Part shown: positions 24,676 through 35,828 of the stretch, one piece after another
Layout of the letters: each line of letters opens with the position of its first letter
How positions within the stretch are numbered: position 1 is the stretch's first letter
Source of the DNA: Rhizophagus irregularis
Taxonomy: Eukaryota; Glomeromycota; Glomeromycetes; Glomerales; Glomeraceae
DNA length: 64,000 nt
Assembly: GCF_026210795.1 (NCBI RefSeq)
Contig: NC_089430.1
Span: forward strand, 5,146,001-5,210,000
Reading direction: 5' to 3'
Notes under the pieces: model-generated
What the model was told of the DNA's origin: nothing
The model's input: only the letters and a program-made list of their open reading frames with translations
Database searches by the model: none
Position numbers and translations under genes: made by a program

Positions 24676-27180
24676 TTATAAATAATTAAAAATTTTAAAA
24701 TTTTGACCAGTGTATAAAAATTATTTCTTTAAACTCATTAAAAATTAATAATAATCCATGTTAATGTTTGAAATTGAATGAAATTTGTCATCTATATAAC
24801 TAAAAAGTTTAGTATGAATGATGCAGCAGAATGATTTTAAAAAGAAAGCTTTTTTCGGTCTTTTTTTTTTAGGCCAAATATTTATTTTTTTTTGGTTTCT
24901 TTTTTGGACCAAAGTTTTTTTTTTAGGCTGAATTTTTTTTTTCAATGGTAATATTTTTTTTTCTGTTTTTTTTTTAAAACTGATATTTAAATAATTTTTT
25001 CTTAAAGCTGAAACTGAATTTTAAACCGCCCCGGTTTTTTTAAAACTGATTTTTTTTTCCCTTTATAATTTATTAATATTCTTTTTATTTTTATTAACTT
25101 ATATATGTATAGGTATATTATTATTTATTTCATCTTTGGAGTTTTCAGAAAAATGATCCAGTCCAGTTCGGGAAATAGCCAATCGGGAAATTGACTTCAG
25201 GGAAATGATATGTTCAGGCAAATAACACAGGCATGATCAGATCGGCGGTACTTCCCTTTTTTTTTAAAATAATTTCTTTCTCGGATCGGCAATATAAATA
25301 AATATATATATTGAAACAAATATGGTTGGTATGATTTTTTAGTTTGAATAAGTACATTTTTTAAGGGTAGAGAATTCTCCTTAATGAAAATCACTTATAG
25401 GAAATGTCCAAAAAAATCTGTACAATACTTCTTTAACCTCTGTAATACCTAACATAAAAGGATAAAATTCGTAATAGTTATTTTATGGGGAGTCATGAAT
25501 ATCAATGATTTTCACGGATGCGCCGTGAAAATCATGATATTTATGCGACACGTGAAATAACTCTTTTATCTCATGGAGACTAACGTTCCAGTGATGGGAA
25601 AGAGTGGGAAAGGTATAAATAAACTATAAAAACACGTGAGCATGAATAATATCATCAGAAAAATTACAGGCATGAATATATCATCAAAAAAATCACTGGT
25701 GACCAATTAAGTAAACAAGATCTTTTTTATTAAAAAATTTTTTGAGAAAATTATTGGTTACCATATTTTTGGTTAATTTAATAACATCCTATGAATGTAT
25801 ATGTATAATTTATAATTATAAAATTCTAAATTATATTTATTTTTTTTTAGATAATTTATAGCATAAATTTGAATGTTTAAACACTATTAAAGACTTTATA
25901 AGCTTTATTGGTAGGTGGTAAAGGATTTAGAATTTAAAATTTCATTAAATGTTCGTATTTTTTGTATAGTTATGGAAGATATTATCTTTTTTTTTATATA
26001 CAATACTTTAGAAAATAAATGTACTATTACTTATTTTGAATATACAACTAATAAATAATTAAAGTATACTATTTTGAATATTAGAATAAAAGAATATTGT
26101 TATTTCGTTTTTTTTTTCTTTATTTCGTGCGACTGTTCGTCGCGTTTACGTGCCATATTGATGACGATACAATCAAATAGTGCAAGTAAAATATTTTGCC
26201 GATCTTATGTTTGTCACATGATGCAAATCCGAGTTTCAGAGTAAAAATCAATTAGTGAGGTTACTCTACCTTATAAAAAATTTTATCCGTTATTTCTGTA
26301 AAACTCCGTAAAAATGAGCCTTTCATGGATCCATTCAATAACTTGATAAATTCCGTGATATAAGACTATTAATTCCGGAAATATGAGCCTTTTACGGAAA
26401 AAAGACGGAATATAAAAAACGGATCGACTTTTTTCACAGAACTGCCCTTTAAAAATTTGATTTAAATTAAAATTTATGATTTTTTTTTAAATCTTATAAT
26501 AATTAATAATAAAAAAAGAATAATATTAAAATAATTTATCTTATTTAATTGGTAAAATTTTAATAAATTTTATTTTTTACTCATATTATAATTCAATTAT
26601 AAATAAACATCAGAAATTTCATTAATGTTGATTTATCCTGTTGCAACACAACAGGTTACACTAGTTTTATAAATACATATATTTTTTTTAACATGATTGT
26701 CTTGGATGATGAGTATCGGAATAATGATCACTTTCAGGATTATGGTTTGCCAACACTCGTTAAATTATAATAATTAGATAATTTATCATTTTTTCCTTTT
26801 TTTTCTGCCGTAATAATTACAACAAATGTACCGTAACCATTATAGGCTACCATCTTATCTATTATACTAATAAATTACATTATTACAATACGTTACAATG
26901 GTTTGTGAGGTTTGTTACCTTATAAATTTCTAATAAATGAAATCTCGCATCTCTTTTTTATATTTAGATTATTATTTTTTTTTAAAAAGAAGATACAGTA
27001 GGCAAGAATTGTCATTTTCATCATTTTACTTATGGCTTTTATGGGTTTAAAAAAAAATTTGGGATAATCCCCCTTTGATTCTTTGATTATCCGAATTATA
27101 TATAATCTTGCCATTCCCACCAAATTTTTTTTTTTTTACAGAATCGTCATAACAAAACGTAACATCATAAATCTAAAACC
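24676..27180. other. AT-rich intergenic stretch with hairpins and homopolymers
   Basis: Poly-T runs at 24850-25060. There is a strong hairpin at 25503-25545 and a degenerate MITE-like patch at 26275-26430 with repeated CCGTAAAAATGAGCC and TTCCG words. No gene is supported. Confidence 0.4.
25503..25545. repeat. Hairpin-forming inverted repeat
   Basis: The arm ATATCAATGATTTTCACGG is followed by a short ATGCG loop and CCGTGAAAATCATGATAT. This gives about 18 paired bases with one mismatch or bulge. It lies in an otherwise plain intergenic region and is probably the core of a small MITE (a flanking ATTTTATG / CACGTGAAATAA pairing continues it weakly). Confidence 0.6.
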
Positions 27181-27183
27181 AAT

Positions 27184-27597
27184 ATGAAACCTCAAAGCTT
27201 TTACCTTCTTACCGTCTTTTTCATGTGTTTATTTGTTCTTAAAAGCCAAGGTATAGTTCTTATCATATTCAGTATTTTCTCCATTCTCTTTTCTAATAAT
27301 TCGACTTTTTTTGTTTTATGTATAGCAACTAAGGTCTCAATATTGGAGAATGTGGGTGCTTTTTGCAGAATTTGGATAGAAGATTCAAATCATAAGCGCA
27401 TAGCTGGTGATGGAAAAGGACATTACCGTGTTTGTGATACAGTCAGTTATAACCACATTGAATTTAGCGATCAAGAGTACTATATTGTTGCGAAAGTTTT
27501 AACTAGTTTTGAGAAACAAAAACGCCGAGGTCCTTTCAAAGGCGAACATTACTGTTCTATACATGGCGAAGTTGATAGTTGGGATTTTGACTGTTAA
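27184..27597 (+). CDS. Small secreted cysteine-containing protein (candidate effector)
   Basis: Two exons: 27184-27250 and 27326-27597, 112 aa. The intron 27251-27325 (gtatag..gtatag, phase 1) is 75 nt with no stop, so the unspliced frame is also open. Exon 1 encodes a signal peptide (FYLLTVFFMCLFVLKSQA). The mature protein of about 90 aa has cysteines in AFCRIW, YRVCDT, HYCSIH and a C-terminal WDFDC, allowing two disulfides. It begins TKVSILENVGAFCRIWIED and has basic KQKRRG near the third cysteine. I do not recognise a named domain. If the intron is retained, a second hydrophobic stretch rich in Ile/Phe is added directly after the signal peptide. Confidence 0.65.
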   Translation: MKPQSFYLLTVFFMCLFVLKSQGIVLIIFSIFSILFSNNSTFFVLCIATKVSILENVGAFCRIWIEDSNHKRIAGDGKGHYRVCDTVSYNHIEFSDQEYYIVAKVLTSFEKQKRRGPFKGEHYCSIHGEVDSWDFDC

Positions 27598-28606
27598 TTG
27601 GTTATTAAGTTATTATCCCATCGATATAGTTGAAAGACGTGAATCCATTATATCCATTCCTGTAATTTTTATTCTTTATTTATCATATTTATATTATTTC
27701 TATTAATTATATTATTATTAGTCATAATTATATTATTTATTAGTCAAATTATTTTTATAAGTATTCTTTCAAAATGTTTTGATTTTTATATTCAATAATA
27801 ATTAAACTTTGAAATAAAAAGATAACTTTTGAAATTCAAAAGCATGCTCGCAATATATTGTGACTTCTACAATGTCATATGATGACGCATCATGACTTTT
27901 TGGAATATTTTTTTTTATAAATCTATTGTATATACTTACTGAACCAGCTTTGGCAGTAACCTCCACTTCAGGATACTATCCAAGAAAAAGTAACAAAATT
28001 TTCATAACATGGTATCATAATGATGATAATAATTATTAATAAAAAGTTTTTAAAAATGATAAAATAATATCAGACTTTGAAAGGAAATCATTTTTTTTTT
28101 TTTGAATTCTAAAAGACTCTCTAAAGATAGAAACAGCGTAACCTGTAACCTCTGAGGTCTGGTATAATTTTTTGTAGTTACAATTAAGATACGGTAATCA
28201 CGTTACATTTTACACCATGGAAAGAGTGTTACATGATTCTAATCACGTGTTAAATGTTGCGGAACCTTCGTTATAAAGAATCGCCAACTGTTACGTTTTT
28301 ACAATCTATGATCATGCCCTAATTTTTAAAAAGCAAATCTTAAACTTGTATTATTCGTAGTATTAGATGTTCAACTTTTTGTTGTTTTAAAAGAATCTTT
28401 ATAAGATCAACGAGTTGTATTATATCGTAAAATTATGTTTGTTTCTACAGTAGTACATTAAAAGGTTACGAAAAAAGTACATAATATTACAACAATAAGA
28501 AAACTTTTTTTTTTTGAAATAAAAGTATAGTTGTTTTATTTATATTTAATAAATTTTTTATTACTTTAACCATAATTACATATAATAAGAATAAATCCTT
28601 TGATCT
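27598..28606. other. Intergenic, no gene seen
   Basis: AT-rich spacer between the secreted-protein gene and the converging F-box gene. Confidence 0.4.
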
Positions 28607-30094
28607 TCAGATATTAGGCAAAGAATAAAATTGTGTTACATCTTGAACCCATTCAAATTCTTCAAATTTATGATACCAATTAAGATCAAATTTTTTAATA
28701 ATTCCTTTCGTTTCATATTTTTTAATTAGTGAGTTCAATCGTTTCATATACCATTGATGTTTATCTATAAAATTAACTAGGGAGATTTGTAATAGCATAG
28801 GTTGTCTATCATTCCAATTAATAAGAAATGATTCTAATAATTTAAAATTCAGTCTAAATTTTTCTGTAAAAATAAATTTAAATTTATACAAATTTAATGG
28901 TGATGATCTAGTTAATATTTCAAATACATCCTTATAATCAAAGCCTATTTCATAATCAATAACTAATCCATCTAAATATTGAGAATTAGCTAACAATCTT
29001 TCAAATTCAGTAAGAGCATAATCTTTAATTGGCAGCTTAATATACCTAAGATTTGGACAATTTTGATATATTGTTTGTGTAAGTTTTCTAATTTCATCAA
29101 ATACTTTTAACGAATCATGACGAATACTAATTGTAGTAAGTTGTACGTTTGAGGTTTCAATTAATCTTATCAAGTTTATATGTGAGGACAAATTAGCTTT
29201 TAAGATTTTTAAAGCAGGTAATGATGTTTCCTCCAATTGATTCAAATTTGGGTTTTCATAATTTTTAGATCGTCGAAAAAAGAAAGGTGTTTCCATATCT
29301 AGAATTTTTAAATTTACTAAATGTGAAAGAACTTTTGTAACAGGTTCCCAGTCTAAACGTAAATGTTGGATGGTATCTGCTTTTTTAATAAGTAATTCCT
29401 CAATAGTTTTCAATGCTTCATCATTATTACAAAGCATATGGATTTCATTCAAGTTTTTCTGAGCTTCAATTAATTTAACAATTCTAGAAATATCATTATT
29501 ATCCCTTGAAATACAACAAAAGAGTTTTTTAATTGATTTGCTTATTGTAGCTAATCCTTCCAAACTGTTTTGATGAAATTCATGACAACATAAATTTTTA
29601 AGATCTGAAAAGCATTGTTCATTCCATGAAATACGATATTTATAATAATTAATATTTTCTGGGATATGAAGTGAAATAAATTTTGTATATTTATTGATAA
29701 ATAAATTTAATAATTCGTTTTTTATCATAGAACTGGTTGATACTTCTAAAATTTTTAAATTTCTGGAAAATGTCTCTTCCAAAAGTTGTAAATCTAAATG
29801 TCTCCAGAAATTAATATAATTAAATGAAGTTGGTCGATAAGTTTCTATATAAAGATCAATCCCTTGTTTTTTCAGAATATCTTTTGAGTCTTTTGATAAA
29901 TGTAAAAGTATTACATTAAATAATTTATCCTCTGCTTTTTTAGTTAAAATCATTCGTCCAGGAATTTTCCATAATATTGGCACAGTCGCCTCACACCAAG
30001 ATTTGTTAACCAAAAGACATGAACAAAGCGACGTTATGTCATCTTGCAAATTTTCTGCTATTAAGATAAGTACGTCTTTGTTAAGCTTCAACAT
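28607..30094 (-). CDS. F-box protein with LRR-like C-terminal region
   Basis: Single exon, 495 aa when started at the ATG at 30094 (MLKLNKDVLILIAENLQ). Residues 1-45 are an F-box: LNKDVLILIAENLQDD, LCSCLLVNKSWCEATVPILW. It would bind Skp1 in an SCF ubiquitin ligase. The remaining 450 residues show repeated Leu/Ile-spaced segments (LKNLCCHEFHQNSLEGL, IQHLRLDWEPVTKVLSHL, LVNLKILDM) as in degenerate leucine-rich repeats that recruit substrates. Length and layout match the large F-box family of glomeromycotan fungi. The frame is open further upstream to 30196, but that extension is encoded by a MITE (30109-30187), so I chose the internal start. No frameshift is seen. Confidence 0.85.
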   Translation of the reverse strand: MLKLNKDVLILIAENLQDDITSLCSCLLVNKSWCEATVPILWKIPGRMILTKKAEDKLFNVILLHLSKDSKDILKKQGIDLYIETYRPTSFNYINFWRHLDLQLLEETFSRNLKILEVSTSSMIKNELLNLFINKYTKFISLHIPENINYYKYRISWNEQCFSDLKNLCCHEFHQNSLEGLATISKSIKKLFCCISRDNNDISRIVKLIEAQKNLNEIHMLCNNDEALKTIEELLIKKADTIQHLRLDWEPVTKVLSHLVNLKILDMETPFFFRRSKNYENPNLNQLEETSLPALKILKANLSSHINLIRLIETSNVQLTTISIRHDSLKVFDEIRKLTQTIYQNCPNLRYIKLPIKDYALTEFERLLANSQYLDGLVIDYEIGFDYKDVFEILTRSSPLNLYKFKFIFTEKFRLNFKLLESFLINWNDRQPMLLQISLVNFIDKHQWYMKRLNSLIKKYETKGIIKKFDLNWYHKFEEFEWVQDVTQFYSLPNI

Positions 30095-30108
30095 TGGACA
30101 AGAGTAAA

Positions 30109-30187
30109 CCCTGTAAAAAATTTTATTCAGAATTTCTGTAAAAAACTCCGTGAATATGATACATTTAAGAATAAATTTTTTTATAGG
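30109..30187. mobile_element. Short MITE at the 5' end of the F-box gene
   Basis: Starts CCTGTAAAAAATTTTATTCA and ends AAATTTTTTTATAGG, inverted ends of the same CCCTATAAAAAATTTT type as 5040-5147 and 31516-31623, with an internal ACTCCG word. It begins 14 bp upstream of the F-box ATG and extends the reading frame by 34 codons. Confidence 0.6.
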
Positions 30188-30196
30188 GAAATACAA

Positions 30197-31515
30197 GTAT
30201 CATTAATAATACTATATTTAGCTAAACAATTTGTCATATGTTCTCATAATAATGCATATTGCATAGTGAAAATATATGTGTTTAATAAAGATTGGTCCAC
30301 ATCAATACCTTATAACCGAATATTTCCGTTATCTCGTAAATAATTCCGTGAATCTAATTTTTTTCATTCTTTGAAGTTGTAAATTCACATGTAATGTAAC
30401 CATTAATAAATGTTGGTATTGTTCAGTCGATTAGGAAATATGCGCGATATAATTTATTATACCTTTTATAGTTTAATGTTTTTTCCCGAGGTACAGTAAA
30501 AATCTACAGCATGTGAAAATATGGTCAATCAAGTCATGTGATTTATAACAGTATAATCCTCGCCAAAATTTGTAATTTTGGCAATCTGGCCTAAATTATA
30601 TGTATTTTTTTCTTCCATTTTTCTGAAAACTGTATGTTAAACGAAAAATTGAATTAGTAATCAATTTATTTATTTTCATGGAAAAATTAAATGTTATTTG
30701 TAAATGACACACCAAATAAAGGAATATAAGCATAATTATTCAATGAAATTTTTGAAATTGAATTTTAACCCATTCAAACCTTCATGAATATTTGCAAAAC
30801 TAATAAAACATATTTTAATTTTTGCTTTATATTTTTTGGTTGAATTTCCTAATTGCTACTTCTAAAGATATAACCACATATATAAGTTTAAAATGGCTAA
30901 TATTTAAGAGTTTTGATAAATTATTTAAATAAGCATTTTAACATGAAGAGCACCATAGTGTATATTAATTTCAACATTTATGATTTTAATTAAACTTCAG
31001 ATGGAACTTCGCCGTTGAGTTTTAGATTTAACAAATAATTCTCTAAATTTAAAGCATTCCAATTTATGAATTTAATAGTATTAATTTTATTAATTTCTAA
31101 AATTCACAAGGTAATTTATGAAAGAAATCTCTTAAAGACACCCAATTAATGCTCGAATATCAGATAGTATCTGCATGTTTAATTAAGTAATTATTCAAGA
31201 AGTTTGTCAAACATTTTATTTCCTCTTGATATAAAAGTAACTTTACAGTTTTATCTTTGTACATCAATTAATTTACATAATTTTTATTCATATTTACATA
31301 TAATTTTCGATTTTTTAATTGATTCAATATTTAACAAAAATAAAGGGTGAAATGCGGTATATATTCATTTATTCATTTATTCTGTTTTTTAGTGCGTAGA
31401 ACGGAAATAAAACACTGAAACTGTCAGAAACTTAACAAATTATTGTTTGAAAACTTGACTATAAATCAACTCCAAGCACCCTAACCTAATTGCCTTACAG
31501 TCCTTTGGAAAGAAT
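30197..31515. other. AT-rich intergenic stretch
   Basis: A small 'ttccgttatctcgtaaataattccgtgaat' repeat word occurs near 30320-30350, and 'aattttggcaatctggcctaaatt' near 30575. No gene is supported. Confidence 0.4.
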
Positions 31516-31623
31516 CCCTATAAAAAATTTTCTGGGAAAATTACGATAAATGATCGTTTTTCTAGTTTTCATTCCAAAAAAGCTCCGATATGTGATCAAT
31601 TTTCTAAAAAATTTTTTATAGGG
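31516..31623. mobile_element. 108-bp MITE, copy 2
   Basis: CCCTATAAAAAATTTTCTGG at the left and AAAATTTTTTATAGGG at the right. Same length as, and internally closely similar to, 5040-5147 (shared GATAAATGATC and TTTTTCTAGTTTTCATTCC). Confidence 0.75.
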
Positions 31624-31842
31624 AATGCTGCCTCCTACCACTTGATCAGATCAATTCTCCCTACTCGAAGAAATAATGATAGAGTGATCACGTTCGAGAA
31701 TGTACTGGTGAAAATAAAAAAATCATTTCTATAAAATATCTGGCGATCGTTATGTAGAACATAGTACGATATTCATCTCAGAAATATAAATACAGGAATA
31801 AAGCGTGGCTACTTATTTACTGTATATTAATTCTGATTAAGT

Positions 31843-32177
31843 TACAGTCCACTCGCTTTACAACGAATTTTGATTTAATGAATTTCTTAATATTAGCGAA
31901 CCTTTGGTGTTGTTCATATAAAAAATCTTGTTATACTGAAGATTACTAGTAAAATGCTGTATACCGTTTAATGAAGTAAGTCTATAACCAGTATAAAATG
32001 GCTCTCTCTTATTATATCGGATTTTTTTTATAACTGAACGAATTATTATTTAATTTAACGAAGATATTTTGTGTGACATGCGTTATCCATAATATAAGTA
32101 TTATATAATTTGCCGCAATATTAACGAAGGCCTGATTGGCCAAACCACTCATTTCGTTATAAAGCGAGTAGACTATA
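31843..32177. mobile_element. 335-bp Tc1/mariner-type MITE
   Basis: Left TACAGTCCACTCGCTTTACA then acgaa. The right end, read inverted (32153-32177), is TATAGTCTACTCGCTTTATA then acgaa; 21 of 25 positions match. The TACAGT start with a TA at each end fits Tc1/mariner. The 102-aa open frame at 32012-32320 is a by-product of the element. Confidence 0.7.
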
Positions 32178-32586
32178 CCTTTTCCCGAAATTAAAATCGA
32201 ATCTGTCATGCCAATTATAAAAAATTTATGTATATAACAAATAAGCTCTTTGAAATATTTACAATTCAATTTGATAATAAATTTAAGAATTTTTTTTATG
32301 TATTTGGTGTATTTAGTCAATAAAATAACAAATCAACAAAATTTATTAAAAAAACTAACGTTGAATAAATGATAGAAAAAATAAACTTATATAATATTTT
32401 AAAAATCAGGTATACTGGTATATACAGATAAATACATTCAAAACTTTATATACTAAATATAACAATATAATAAAATGAAATAGAATTAATAAACGAAATA
32501 AGAAATATACAATTGAAAGAAAATATGGTTCTTGAGTGATTCTTGTTCAAAATTATTTCTAAAGTCCTCTGATTTAAGTTCCCAGA

Positions 32587-35500
32587 TCAATCATCCGGAA
32601 TAATATTAATTTGTAAGGATTCTATTTAATGGATTAAAATTTTATTAGTATTGTTGTATATAATTTGAATACATTTAATATATTTAATATATTTAGTGAT
32701 AAAATTAATCAATACCTGTGTATTCTGTATGTTCTGGATTTTCTACATTTATTGTATTATCATTAATTTTCAATCGAGAAATATCAATTTGCAAGGAATC
32801 TACTTAAAAATTTTATTAGTAATTTCTTTTCACAACTAATTTGAATAATTTTTCTATAATCAATACCTGAAAATTCCGTGCTTATTATATTATCATTTTG
32901 TTTATAATAATCATCAGAATTTTTTGGTTCAGGAAGATTATTATAACTAAGTAATCTGCTCGAGTAAACAGCTTCTGAATGTGTATTATATGATAATCTT
33001 AAACTTGTTGAAGGTACTATGCTAACTGATAGATTTTTGTTTATTTCATCTGCTTCTTCAACTTGCCTTTGTAATTCTGTATTTTTATCATCTCGCTCAT
33101 CATGCCACTTACGTAATACTTTGTAAATTTCATTTGCTGTCGGTCGATTTAATGGGTTTGCATCTAAGCATCTTTTAATTAAATGCACAATTAATTGAGG
33201 TACTTTCATGTTAAACCTTGGTCTATGTCCATTACAAATTCTTATTGATAAATTTATATCATGACTTATGTCATTATATGGAGGCAATCCAGAAATTACC
33301 TCATACATAATTATACCAAAACTATAAACATCAGCGGCTTTGGTATAATTTTGTCCTCGCAGTATTTCAGGAGCTATATAGGATAAGTTGCCATATATAC
33401 TGTTTATTGCATTTTCCGATGCATTGTAGTTGGCAGGTTTACATAATCCCATATCAGTTATATAAATATGTGCACAGTTCTCATAAAGTATATTACTAAT
33501 ATGTAAATCTCGATGAACCAATTCGTTCCTATGAATAAGATTAAGTCCATATGCAATGATCCATAAGCAATTAAGCTTATCATACCAATTTAATTTGCAA
33601 TAACTTTCATTTAAAAACTTTCGTAAATTTCCATTTTCTACAAAATGCATTACCATTATATAATCTTTCGTTTCTGGATTTTGAGTTATTCCGTAAAATT
33701 TAATAACAGAATTTAGTAGTTCATTTACTTTGTAATGTGATGTAATCTACAATCAAATAAATCAAATAAAATACGTTAGTAAAAAATTCAAATTGTAAAA
33801 ACTTAGAAATAACAAGTTACTACCTCGTTCATGAATTCTAATGTAACATTTTCTGAATTATTTAAACTCTTCAGAGCAACGAATTTATATTGATCTTTTC
33901 TTCTCCAATTTTGTTCTTTAATATCCCAATACCATATATATCCATCAATCCAACTTGCTCTATATATTTTGCCAAACCCGCCTTTTGCAATATATGTAAT
34001 ATCGTTAAATCTATGATAAGGTATCCATTCTATTGCTCTTGATGCTTCATAATCAGAATGTACTGATAGCTGAGCATCTTGAATAAATTTATCAATATCA
34101 TGGTTACCACTGGTCCAATTTTCAAAATTTTTTTGAAAACGTGTTGCAACACATGTATAGTTACATTTTTCACATATATAACACAAAACCATCATATAAT
34201 TTCCAATTTTCGGATCTTGAGTTATTCCGTAGACCTTATGGAGTGCTTTAATCTACAAACGTAAAAACAAATTAAACCATTAGTAAGTGATAAAATTATT
34301 AAAATTTCATTAAATATTATAATTTATTATACCTCATTTATAAATTCTGATGTAATATCTTCTAAATTACTGCTTAAACTTTTCAGAATGACTAACATAT
34401 TATGGCCTTTTCTATTCCAAATTTGATTATAATCATCCCATTTATTTATGTACCCATCAATCCAATTTGCTCTAAACTTGCCTTCTACAATATATTTAAT
34501 CTCAACTAATTTATCATAAGGTATCCATTCTAATGCATTTAAAATTTCACTATTTTTATGAGCCGATAGCTGAGTTTTTTGAATATATTTATCAATATCG
34601 TTATTGCCGCTTGTCCAATTTTCGAAATTTTGTTGAAAATGTATTGTGTTACATGCATAATAACATTTTTTACATCTATCACCCAAAACTACCACATAAT
34701 TTTTTGTTTCCGGATCCTGAGTTATCCCATAAAATCTATGTCCTTTTATAATCTACAAAATGTAATAATATATTAAAAAAAAACAATATATTTAAAATAT
34801 TACTAAATAATCTTATTATACCTTTTGTGTAAATTCTAATGTAAAATTTTTCGGAGTATTCAAACTCTTCAATTTCACAAACATATTGTGACCTTCTCTT
34901 TCCCAATTTTGATTTTTAGAATCCCAATAACTTATAAATCCATCAATCCAATTTGCTCTATATACTTTACCAAACTCATCTTTTGTAATATATTTTATAT
35001 TATACAATCTATCATAAGGTATCCATTCTAATGTATTTTTTACTTCATAGAATGCATGTTCTGATAGCTGAGTATCTTGAATAAAATTATCAATATCATT
35101 ATTACCGCTAGTCCAATTATCAAAATTTTGTTGAAAGTGCATTGCATTACATATAGAATTGCATTTTTTGCATATATCATTCAAAACTATCATATACATT
35201 GTTGTTTCTGGATCCTGAGTTATTCCATATAATTTATGATCCATTTTAATCTACAAATTTAATAATGCGTTAATAAAATTAAAAATCTCAATTTATATTG
35301 AGTAAAAACTTTGTCATACCTTATTCATAAATTCTAACGTAATATCTTTTGAATTATTTAAACTTTTCAAATTCACGAACATATTTTGGCCATATCTTTC
35401 CCAATCTTGATTTTCATTATGCAAAAGATTTTCATATATTCGGTCTATATATCCATCAATCCAATTTGCTCTATACACTTTACCAAACTTATCTTCTGTA

Positions 35501-35712
35501 ATATATTTGATATCATAAAATCTATCGTAAGATATCCATTCTAATGCATTACTTAGATCATATTTACTATGAACTGATAGCTGAGAATCTTGAATAATTT
35601 TATCAATATCATTATTGCCACTAGTCCAATTTTTGAAGTTTTGCTGAAAACGTATTGCGTGACATACTTGATTACATTGGTTACATTTCTTAATTAGCCC
35701 AAAAGAATCCAT
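32587..35712 (-). CDS. Kinase gene A: four tandem kinase N-lobe exons plus one C-lobe exon
   Basis: Minus-strand exons in order: 35712-35320, 35250-34822, 34752-34333, 34252-33824 (N-lobe units 1-4, all phase 0), 33746-32867 (C-lobe), 32799-32716 and 32621-32587 (tail). All introns are GT-AG, 70-85 bp. The frame closes at TGA 32589-32587 for 889 aa. Unit 4 keeps the catalytic N-lobe (AKGGFGKIYRASW, VALK lysine, helix-C EFMNE). The C-lobe has VHRDLHISN, TDMGLCKPAN (DFG as DMG, the family form), IAPEILRG and DVYSFGIIMYE, so one active Ser/Thr or TKL-type kinase domain is plausible. Units 1-3 are extra N-lobes with altered glycine loops (EDKFGKV, KDEFGKV, deleted). The tail NLPEPKNSDDYYKQ..SLQIDIS is family-typical. 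Alternatively, units may be spliced selectively. Confidence 0.82.
33824..34252 (-). repeat. Gene A N-lobe unit 4 (hybrid exon, catalytically intact)
   Basis: 143 codons. HKVYGITQDPKIGNYMMVL then CYICEKCNYTCV. AKGGFGKIYRASW and VALKSL are intact. It directly precedes the C-lobe exon, as expected if this N-lobe pairs with the C-lobe. Confidence 0.8.
34333..34752 (-). repeat. Gene A N-lobe unit 3 (hybrid exon, glycine loop lost)
   Basis: 140 codons. HRFYGITQDPETKNY then GDRCKKCYYACN. The loop region reads VEGKFRANW, so the GxGxxGxVY segment is deleted. VILK is retained. Confidence 0.8.
34822..35250 (-). repeat. Gene A N-lobe unit 2 (hybrid exon)
   Basis: 143 codons. It opens IKMDHKLYGITQDPETTMY (beta4-beta5), then passes directly to VLNDICKKCNSICN. 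TKDEFGKVYRANW, VKLK, EFTQK end. Confidence 0.8.
35320..35712 (-). repeat. Gene A N-lobe unit 1 (first exon)
   Basis: 131 codons. It starts MDSFGLIKKCNQCNQVC, the leader shared with genes C and D, and has no beta4-beta5 segment at its start because it is the true first exon. NWTSGNNDIDKII and TEDKFGKVYRANW (glycine loop GGFG replaced by DKFG), VNLK lysine, EFMNK end. Confidence 0.8.
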
Positions 35713-35812
35713 GAGACTTATTACAAACTTAAATGAACTCAGTTTAATAGGATAATTAAATATAAAATGGATAAAAAAAAAATTTGTGTAGGTTTAAAAA
35801 ATAAAGAGCGGA

Positions 35813-35828
35813 GAAAAAATATTGTTTC
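35813..35828 (-). promoter_or_regulatory. Promoter block shared by genes A, C and D
   Basis: On the minus strand GAAACAATATTTTTTC, followed downstream by an ACACAAATTTT-like word and TATTAAACTGA just before the ATG. The same order is found upstream of gene D (53301) and, for the first element, gene C (44272). It is conserved non-coding sequence; whether it binds a factor is unknown. Confidence 0.4.

Noticed and set aside
34079-34776. Plus-strand frames opposite gene A
   Set aside because: Antisense shadows of N-lobe exons.
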